The position numbers and the translations under genes were made by a program. 64,000 nucleotides of DNA from Tubulanus polymorphus. Taxonomy: Eukaryota > Nemertea > Palaeonemertea > Tubulaniformes > Tubulanidae. Where the stretch lies: assembly GCF_964204645.1 (NCBI RefSeq), contig NC_134028.1:14313263-14377262 (forward strand). The letters run 5' to 3'. The notes below the pieces were generated by a model, which worked only from the letters and a program-made list of their open reading frames with translations, ran no database searches and was not told the DNA's origin. Positions within the stretch are counted from its first letter, which is position 1. Each line of letters opens with the position of its first letter. Positions 61,343 through 64,000 of the stretch are shown in pieces.

Positions 61343-64000
61343 TTAACACTTTAGAATTCTTTTCATTATCTCGTTCTCTTTTGTTTCTTCTCTTTTAAAT
61401 TTCAAGTATTAATCTAAATTACAACCATAAGCAACTGTATGAATTCCATCATCTAAAATATATCTTTTATCATCAAATGGGTTTAGACTTATCTTTTCAA
61501 TTTCTTCAATAAACATTTCATGATCTTCAGATCTTAAACATCTCATCTTATGTTTTCTAACTTCTTCATTGAATATACAATTGATGTAATCTTTGAAATG
61601 AATATTCTTTTCTACCACACTTTTGGTTATTCCTTTTAACTTTTTAGCTTCATGTTCTTTAGTTTTATATGAATACATGTTAGATCTAATACCGATGAAT
61701 TCAATCATTTCTTCACCGCCTAATTCATCCTTAAACTTCCCTGGAACTTTTTTTATTATCATTGCTAAACAATTCATGATCTTTAGGATAGTTACTAAAA
61801 TCAAAATGATGTTTTAATGTTTTTAAATCATCAGTTATGTTATCAGTTTTTATCTTTAATATGTAACTGTCGGTATCAAAATATAATATTTCTATATGTT
61901 TTTCTCCAAAAAGTAGTTGTAATACATTATAATAGAATTCATACATTAGTAATTTTGATAATTCTAAAACTGAAGCACCAACATAGATTGGTTTATTAAA
62001 TTTCATTGATGTTCTTCTCATCTTAACTGCAGCTAAATGTTCATCAAATATTCTGTTACCAATGAACTTAGGATATGATTGTAAATGTCTAATTCTTTTA
62101 CCATTACTTACTAACTCAATATCATTTCTATTTCTAATATTTTCACAAGTCTTACCATAGAATGCATTATTCATTAACTTGAAGAAATCTTTCTCGAAAT
62201 CAGTTTTAGCTACAGTTCTCTGTTTGGTGTTAAAATCTATATATTTTTCTAACCACTTAGATTGACTAAATGAAATATAACTATGTACTTTTTTTAGAAT
62301 CATTCCTTGACTTAAAACTTTAACATTCTATAATGTACTACATAATTATATTTATCTTCTTGAGTTACCATTAACTTTTCTGTATGAATATGATTTTCGG
62401 GTTTAATTCTTTTTTGATATTCGATAATTCTTCATGAGTTACAGTTTTATGTTCGGGGCAGTATGCTAGATTTTTAGATTTAAATTTTTTATCTTCAGGA
62501 TATTCTAAATCTACAACAAAGAAGTAACCAGTATCTGAATCATCTGCAATATCTAGGATTCTTTTCTTCCAATCAAATTCATCATTATTTTCATTCTGTA
62601 AAACTTCAGTTAATTCAAATACTCCATAAGGTTGTGGTTCCATCATTGCCCAACCATACAAATTATTTGCATCTATATATAATAACTTATATCCAGGATT
62701 ATCACTTACATTGAAATATCTATCACCTAATACACCTGAAACTCCTCCTCTTATAGATTTTTCAAACAATAGTAATTGATCTATATTTGTTAACAAATCC
62801 ATTTTTATATCTGTAAATTTTAATCCACAATCCCATGTTAAACCTGGACTTGAATAACAATGACAAGGATCAATATTGAAATATTTTAGGTTTACATCTC
62901 TAAACCTTTCGAATATATCGGTTAATAATAATACATCTGATTTTAGATATGAATCTACTAATTGTCCATGATTTTCTATTTTGAAATGATTCCAAATATT
63001 CAATGTTCTATTATATACTTCATCTTTAACATATTCATTTTTTAATTCATCATAGAATTGTTCTTTCAATAATTCAGTTATGTTAAAATCATTATGATTT
63101 TTAAAGAAAGAATGTGGAATTGCTCCTTTATATCTCATTAATTGGAAATCATCATTATTTGGGTAGTGTTGTTTTAATATTTTCAATTCATCATCGACTA
63201 ATGATTTTGATAAGTTATCTAATGAACTATTTAAAAATATATATGAATCTATAAATCTTAGGCAACCAAATTGGAATGATATATAATTCTCAGATGTTTT
63301 AGCTAACATTCTAAATTTATAAGTTGGTATTTTATCCTTTGATCTATTTGAATTTAGTCTTTCTATTTCATTATTAATTTCTTCTATTTTATGACATAAC
63401 TGTTTGATGAATAAATGTGCATCATATCCTGATAGATTATGAAATATAACTGGTACAAAGTTAATTTTCTTAGCTTGTAAGTTACAATTCTCATGTGCAG
63501 CGCCTCTAAACTTTCCATTCAAATGATCATGGTCTCTTACTTTTTTATCTTTATAATTAAATATCTTTTCACAATAATAACATTTATCTGCAAACTCAAA
63601 TGCTTCTTTATCTTCTTCTGTCATTATAATTTCTATATTTGTATTCAATAATTTACTAAATCTTATTTCATATTCTATTAATAAGTCACAAAAATGATTG
63701 ATAACATTTTCATTTCTGTAATGATAATATTCACTTTCAATTAGTTCTGGATAATCAGATTTAATATATAACCCGAAAGCAGCAGCTGATTGATGAATCT
63801 TTTTAATAGTATTTGTTATTGGTGGTTCTTCTGAATAATCATTTTCATTAGAATTTAATTTCTTTCTCTTATAATATATTTTTTTTCTATCTTGATCAGT
63901 TAGTTCTTTATTTAATGATTCAAAATCTCCATATATAACAAATGGTACTTTATTTTTGTAATCATATTTTTTTAATTCTAATATTTTATCCTTTTCATTT
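61343..64000 (-). pseudogene. POLB: Polinton DNA polymerase B (copy B), runs off the right edge
   Basis: The frame is open from the window edge: VPFVIYGDFESLN near 63930 is ExoI (catalytic D-x-E). Then CYYCEKIFNYKDKKVRDHDH, ExoII VPVIFHNLSGYDAHLF, ExoIII-like LVDSYLKSDVLLL, FTDIKMDLLTNIDQLLLFE (lost from copy A), motif A YIDANNLYGWAM, motif B KLMNNAFYGKTCEN, motif C LYFDTDSYI. Frameshifts at about 62420, 62310 and 61750 and a stop near 61410 (NLD then TAA) disable it. The protein N-terminus is outside the window. Confidence 0.93.

Larger units (their letters stand above)
50092..64000. mobile_element. Polinton/Maverick copy B, right end outside the window
   Basis: Starts with the terminal sequence AGTAATAGGGGTAATGGGC at 50092, preceded by AACGTG as a candidate 6-bp target duplication. 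Plus-strand genes: two small proteins, integrase, ATPase. Then, converging on minus: zinc-finger protein, major capsid, coiled-coil/hydrophobic protein, 430-residue protein, small proteins, penton-like, OB-like, polymerase B to the edge. The most complete copy here, though most large genes carry breaks. Confidence 0.93.

Overview
This window is animal nuclear DNA, most likely from a marine or aquatic invertebrate. The evidence is two exons of a metazoan concentrative nucleoside transporter (SLC28) gene with good splice sites, plus a dense, nested load of animal-type transposable elements. These are BEL/Pao and Ty3/gypsy LTR retrotransposons, Penelope-like elements (PLEs), CR1/L2-like LINEs, small DNA transposons and at least five Maverick/Polinton copies. 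I cannot name the species.

Layout. 1-5978 (minus): BEL/Pao element, 5' LTR at the right, integrase running off the left edge, broken by a TTAA-flanked DNA transposon (2017-2992) and by undefined sequence (3093-4320). 5979-13000: Polinton copy C (integrase and ATPase on plus; zinc-ribbon-like protein, capsid, membrane and coiled-coil relics on minus), with a 1134-bp inverted-repeat transposon with a 9-bp target duplication at 6470 and a Penelope-like element at 9468-11330. About 13225-24952: Ty3/gypsy element (LTR, primer site, gag, protease, RT, RNase H, integrase). Its RT active site is split by a 3867-bp Polinton-type element D (17627-21493) that kept its 6-bp target duplication. 25-27 kb: repeat and PLE remnants. 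27073-41388 (minus): the last two coding exons of SLC28, separated by a 13.8-kb intron that holds Polinton relic E, LINE pieces, Polinton copy A (31843-38706) and a LINE. 42.1-43.4 kb: tandem array of about 145-bp units. 46190-48373: a 2.2-kb LTR element with 514-bp LTRs. 50092-64000: Polinton copy B, entering at its terminal repeat and running off the right edge inside DNA polymerase B.

The Polinton genes form one virus-like system: protein-primed DNA polymerase B, retroviral-type integrase with a chromodomain-like tail, FtsK/A32-type packaging ATPase, double-jelly-roll major capsid protein, a penton-like minor capsid protein, a putative ssDNA-binding protein and a block of small membrane and coiled-coil proteins. 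Copies A and B share gene content and order for the late block. Both are decayed: nonsense codons and frameshifts hit the polymerase and other genes, although several small genes remain open in both. Nearly every gene start in A and B sits in a TAAATG context, resembling the late-promoter motif of large DNA viruses. No Polinton-type cysteine protease is visible.

All boundaries and family calls come from reading the sequence by eye; no alignment or database search was run.
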